DNA of 36,444 nucleotides, taken from the NCBI GenBank assembly GCA_015478945.1, contig JABUQX010088408.1:1-36444 (forward strand), read 5' to 3'. Every line of letters starts with the position of its first letter. The first letter of the stretch is position 1. Of this stretch, positions 32,440 to 36,444 are shown piece by piece. Both the position numbers and the translations under genes were made by a program. This DNA is from Trachelipus rathkii. Lineage: Eukaryota > Arthropoda > Malacostraca > Isopoda > Trachelipodidae. Below the pieces are notes generated by a model that saw only the letters and a program-made list of their open reading frames with translations, was not told the DNA's origin and did not search any database.

Positions 32440-33530
32440 ATATGGCTTGTTATTTAATGCCTGCTACAAAAGGAGTGTGAAACTCTTATTGGACTTGAAA
32501 TCATGACTATTGACAGCGGGAACAATTACCAGCAAGGTTGGTTTGAAACATGTTTTTGAAAATCCCCTTGCTGAACATATGGCTCTTCATTTCCTCATTT
32601 CCAGGCAGCTCTTCTCACAAAGTTGTCATGAAGATTGAAAGGTAAGACAATTTCAAAGCGCGTAAGGAGTATTGCAGGAAATATCGCCATATAGAAAGAA
32701 GACTGCCATTACAGTCCGAGAAAGAGCCGAGCGCATGTGTTTTTAACCGGACATTCGAGTGTTAGTAGGGCTACTTAGAGCCAAAGCTTGTACGAGGGAA
32801 GTAACGTTTCTCTGAGGTAATTAGGAACCGTAAAAGATATAATCAGTGTCTCATGATTTTATCGATCTGTTGTGATAGTCACTTGAATACCAGTTGTGTC
32901 AGACTTACATTGTTTACACAAGATTTTGAATTAAGTGGAGTTAGACTTCGATGCTCTAAGAACTGATAGAACCAATGTTGACTCACGAATGAAAAAACAA
33001 TGGATTTTGCCGTCAGGAAAAAGAAATTTGACGCAAGAATGATTCAGATTGTGAGATTTGACGAGTTTAAGAGCGGTTCGACTAGCCAAATATAGAGGCT
33101 GAGAAAGTAGACGAATGGAGATGCTTCGAATGCTATGCTTACAAGCAAACGGTGAGTGGAAGAGATATTGACTTTCTAATAAGTGTGAAGGAATCAATTT
33201 CTCATCAACATTGGTGCCTCATGTAGTTCACATATATCCTTATTGTCTTCCTGGAAACAAATGCCTCCAACAGAAGTGCCGTTTGTTCTCATCGTAGAGA
33301 AAGATCTGGAGACTCCTGAAAAAAATCCTAACTCAAACCTCGAAAGCCTCGAAAATAACCTTCTGTCAGATATGTACGCAAAAACTATAATGATGCAGAA
33401 CATTCGTGTGGGGAGTCTCTACACATCTTTTAATTTAAAATCTCGTCTCCAGAACTGCGGACGATACGAAATATTATTTCATCTACGAAAAATAACTTGT
33501 ATGAAGGTGATACAGTAATCATACGTGAGT
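32440..33530. other. Balanced 1.1-kb block, possible decayed gene or transposon
   Basis: Composition is ordinary and complex, with sharp borders to TA-rich DNA on both sides. The longest plus frame, at 33243-33518 (91 codons, starting MSSWKQMPPTEVPF), is unrecognised. Minus frames of 88 and 69 codons also occur. A plus-strand snippet TISKRVRSIAGNI at about 32648-32686 loosely resembles a segment found in some hAT/ZBED transposases, which is too short to rely on. Stops interrupt every long reading. Confidence 0.3.
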
Positions 33531-33539
33531 AGTCTATTA

Positions 33540-34180
33540 TATGAATAAATAATTCAGTAGGTATATATAGTATAATAATATATAGATAATATAAAATGAG
33601 AGAATAAATATATATAGAGATTATTATATAGTATATAATAACTATATCATAGATATCAATATATATAGATATATATATAGCTATTATACATATATATTAT
33701 ACTATATAATATATTTTATTATATAGTATATTAAATGGATAATCCTATATATATATAAATAATGTTCCGATTTTTAAGAGCTACAAAAAATCTTGGGTTC
33801 ACCATTATATGGGACCTTTAATAACACATCCCTCAAATGAAAAGTAATTTAATGCTAATGTAAAGTTGGAAGCTGTGAAATAAAAGTGCATTTTATCAGA
33901 AATTCCGCTGAAATTTGCAAAAACATTAAAAGAAATGTAAAAAGAAAATATTTTTTGTCTTTTCTTGGTGCTCACACTGAAGGCATAGAAAGAATAAATT
34001 AGAAGCATATAGTATAATAATAATATAATATAAAATATATATATACAATATGTATAGCTAATTATAATATATGAATATATACCGTATATATATTGCGTAT
34101 ATATTATAATACTAGTATATATATATATTTTCCTTGAATATACAATCATAGTATATTATATTATAAATATATATAAGGAT
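33540..34180. repeat. TA-rich clouds around a plain AT-rich segment
   Basis: TA microsatellite at 33555-33760 and 34015-34180. Between them is AT-rich sequence with no feature. The 114-codon minus frame at 33805-34149 starts in TA repeats and is Tyr/Ile-rich, so it is not called a gene. Confidence 0.7.
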
Positions 34181-34307
34181 GAGTACAGATTTTAATCGCC
34201 ACAGATGATAACTACGGGACCGCAGGCTCCTACAAGTAAAAAACAAATATATATTTTGAATGCAGCGTTTAAAAATTAAAGTGTTGCAATAAACCTATAC
34301 TTTTTCT

Positions 34308-34324
34308 TTCTTTTTTTGTTTGTT

Positions 34325-34356
<32 letters not shown>
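34308..34356 (+). repeat. Poly-T tract
   Basis: About 29 consecutive T residues at 34327-34355, preceded by T runs with G/C interruptions. It could be the poly(A) tail of a minus-strand insertion. The family G copy next to it is also on the minus strand, but no link is proven. Confidence 0.85.
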
Positions 34357-34358
<2 letters not shown>

Positions 34359-34394
34359 TATTACACTGCTAAAAAATATCAGTTAAAAATAATT

Positions 34395-34645
34395 ACGTTC
34401 CCCGCGCATCTTAGGGTGGCGCCAGGATGCGGACGGAGGGGACAGAAGGGGGGGACGTTCATATCCCGAGGGGATTGTGTTCGGAGGAAACCCCCGCCGA
34501 CACCCAAAGACCAAAAAGTGCGGGGGTTTCCGGAGGACCATCCCTGGAAGGGGGGGGGATTAGATCGTCGGGCCCCGTAATCCCGGTCCACCGGAGCCGA
34601 GAGACCCTGACCTGCGAGCTGCCACTTTCGGTTTAACCACAGTAA
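34395..34645 (-). mobile_element. Family G GC-rich repeat, locus E
   Basis: Reverse complement of loci B and C: GACGGAGGGGACAGAAGG, GGGGACGTTCATATCCC, stem half GGAAACCCCCGC (34486-34497), loop of 22 bases containing GACACCCAAAGACC, stem half GCGGGGGTTTCC (34520-34531), then the complement of GGGTCTCTCGGCTCC. The 12-bp stem is perfect. GC-rich frames on both strands (86 and 69 plus, 89 minus) are not conserved with other copies. Confidence 0.75.
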
Positions 34646-34699
34646 CATAGGGCTATGGGTATTGTTCCTTTAGTTAGAGTTGAACTCGGAACAGGTTTC

Positions 34700-34865
34700 T
34701 TGGAAGTAAAAATTATTGTTTTTTTTTTCGTATATTCTTTTTGTATTTCTTATTAGTTTTTTCGATATTTTTTTATTTTTTTTTTTGATATTTTTTTTTT
34801 TTTTTTTGGTTTATTGTTTTTTGTATTTTTTTGTTATGTGTTAGTAGATTTTTAATATTTTCTCT
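34700..34865. repeat. T-rich spacer between two family G copies
   Basis: T runs with G or A interruptions, for example 34792-34807. No other feature. Confidence 0.8.
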
Positions 34866-34879
34866 TTAAACTGAGATAG

Positions 34880-35220
34880 GCAATATCATGCAAGGGATAA
34901 ATCCGCAAAGAGAGGCACAGTCGGGATTCTGCTCGGCCTTCAGCCGGTGGAGCGAATGTAGACGGGGCGCTGATAAGGGGACCCTAGAATCCTCCCGCTG
35001 GGCCGGGGATATGCATCCGGAACCCTCAGCTCTTATGGTCTTTGGGTTGGGTTTTTGCCGCGGGGAGGGTTCCTGCCGACGTCCAGCCAGGTAGCATAGG
35101 CACGCGAGTTCTGGGGATAATGGAAAAAGATGAAACACCCTCCGGGACGGTGGTGATCGAATACGCGGTTCCCCCTCGCATGCCCTCTAGTTCCCCCGTC
35201 CGGCTCGAAGCCCCCTAAAG
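34880..35220 (+). mobile_element. Family G GC-rich repeat, locus F
   Basis: Landmarks: CAGTCGGGATTCTGCTCGG, CCTTCAGCCGGTGGAGCG, stem half GGAACCCTC (35019-35027), a loop including TCTTTGGGTTGGG, stem half GAGGGTTCC (35065-35073), and the end CCCCCGTCCGGCTCGAAGCC then CCCTAAAGG. The 9-bp stem is perfect but its sequence differs from locus E. The copy points away from locus E, 235 bp from it. The 90-codon minus frame and 68-codon plus frame are not conserved among copies. Confidence 0.72.
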
Positions 35221-35224
35221 GTGG

Positions 35225-35950
35225 GAGAAATACATCTTTTTAAAATAGTCGTTTCGATGATAGGACAGGGCAAACAAAAAAAAAGAAAAAAAAAAAATTA
35301 TAACATCCCATCCCGTAGAGATTTTTCCCACAGGGCTAGATTCAAAGATCCAAATATCGTAAAGTGTTTTAGCGCGTAGGATAAGTGGGACGGCGGCCCG
35401 CTTCCCTATGAGATATACATAGCTGTGAGCCTTTAAAGAACAACTGAGCCATTGGGACGACAGGTAGCAGTAGGGGCAGGTAGGATATGAGGGCGATAAG
35501 TAATTAGAGGTGGGTTCTAGTATTGGTATGAAGGGAGTTGGCAGGTGAGAGAGCGCCTGATTATGATAAGCTGAATTCATGTAACGTTGAGGGTGAATAA
35601 ACCTTATAAAGAGGTGAAGAGGGCGGGTATAGGAGTTAGTGAAGTGAAGAAGAAAGAGGAGTACAGAATCCTGCGAATATAAGGACTACTAAGCCGCATA
35701 ATGATTATGTTAGGGGAGAAGGTAATAGACCGTGAACGCTATAGCGTGATAGCCTGGGTGCGCGCCGACGTCGGTAATTTAAGTGTGTAAGTAGCCGTAC
35801 AGGATTATACAGTTAGTTTACATTACGTAATTCAAGAAGTAAGTAATCATTAGAGTTGATTGCAACAACTGAACGTATACATAACTGAAGTAGCGAATAT
35901 GTAAATAAGGTATAAAATATATGAGAGGTAAATAGAGAAAGCAGGGTATT
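35225..35950. other. Purine-rich sequence after an A run
   Basis: An A run (about 35276-35297) is followed by plus-strand G/A-rich DNA (35430-35760). The 121-codon minus frame at 35215-35580 is the complement of this skew, is Ser/Pro/Leu/Tyr-rich, begins in no conserved context and ends in family G sequence, so I do not call it a gene. Confidence 0.5.
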
Positions 35951-35954
35951 AATA

Positions 35955-36150
35955 GGTATTACTATATATAATATAAATATATATATATATACTAATGCTA
36001 TATATATAGTATGTTATAGTATAAGCATAGTATTATATACTAGCTATATATATATATATATAGTATAATTCATTACTATTAGTTATATATATATGAAAAC
36101 TATATATTAATAATATATATATATATAATATATATATATAACATATAGTT
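35955..36150. repeat. TA-rich microsatellite cloud
   Basis: Interrupted (TA)n, followed by AT-rich unique sequence to the window end, where another TATATA tract begins at about 36419. Confidence 0.9.
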
Positions 36151-36444
36151 AACAAAAAACAGGCCCAGACCCTTGTCATTGTGGTGGGGGACACAAATAA
36201 AATGATGTTAAGTCGGAAATAAACTAAAAAAATTAAATAAAAATGAATTTGAACAATAAAAAAAATCGGAAAAAAAAAATTGGAAAATAAAGTAAAGCTT
36301 CTTTTTAGGCAAATTCAAATTTTGAATGTTTCTTAACCGTAACATAAAACAATCATTGACCAACCATTTCCCAATATAAATTACTTTTGAGGGGATGTGG
36401 TCTACAAAAAAGGTCTAATATATATATATACGTGATATATGTTT

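Noticed and set aside
33805..34149. 114-codon minus-strand frame
   Set aside because: Half of it translates a TA microsatellite.
35215..35580. 121-codon minus-strand open frame, one of the longest in the window
   Set aside because: It is the complement of a purine-rich tract, its C-terminal end runs through an A run to the edge of family G, and its Ser/Pro/Leu/Tyr-rich text has no motif.

Overview
The window looks like a gene-poor, repeat-dense piece of a metazoan nuclear genome. Eukaryotic, non-bacterial signs are a CR1-type non-LTR retrotransposon, hAT-type miniature elements with 8-bp target duplications, a poly(A)-tailed retroposon, very long (TA)n, (GA)n and (CT)n microsatellites, and no compact gene array. 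The style (TA-rich microsatellite clouds, CR1 and hAT debris) would suit an arthropod such as a decapod crustacean, but that is a guess. No intact protein-coding gene, tRNA, rRNA or CRISPR array is supported. Nearly all open frames are shorter than 100 codons and follow local base skew.

Layout. 1-840: pyrimidine-rich start with a stop-interrupted minus-strand frame. 840-3500: AT-rich sequence with small hairpins. 3500-4045: copies of a dispersed repeat (called family P here). 4605-5345: a foldback element carrying GC-rich arms (family G). 5345-6400: TA-rich DNA. 6425-7630: a nest of family P copies, one split by a hAT miniature element (6926-7278), plus an inverted repeat. 7640-12245: two head-to-tail minus-strand CR1 copies, with a third 3'-end fragment at 12470-12610 and a poly(A)-tailed retroposon near 12693. 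About 14000-24000: roughly 10 kb in which the plus strand is visibly rich in T and G and poor in C, broken by small balanced islands and one family G copy. 24590-25900: TA, T-rich, (GA)n and (CA)n tracts and a possible TATA-type core promoter. 26200-27000: a tandem array of about 200-245 bp units, each with a small hairpin. 27300-33550: AT-rich DNA holding two family G copies (28150-28390 and 29335-29790), a second hAT miniature element (31083-31454), a CCCGCTTTT-core array (31720-31850) and an unexplained balanced block (32440-33530). 34395-35220: two family G copies facing away from each other. 35270-36444: purine-rich and then TA-rich sequence.

There is no operon or pathway. The main story is mobile-element ecology: CR1 insertions stacked end to end, a hAT element inserted in an older repeat, and a GC-rich hairpin-bearing repeat (family G) present in six places in both orientations. 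Its hairpin is kept while the stem sequence varies, and it is the best candidate for something undescribed.
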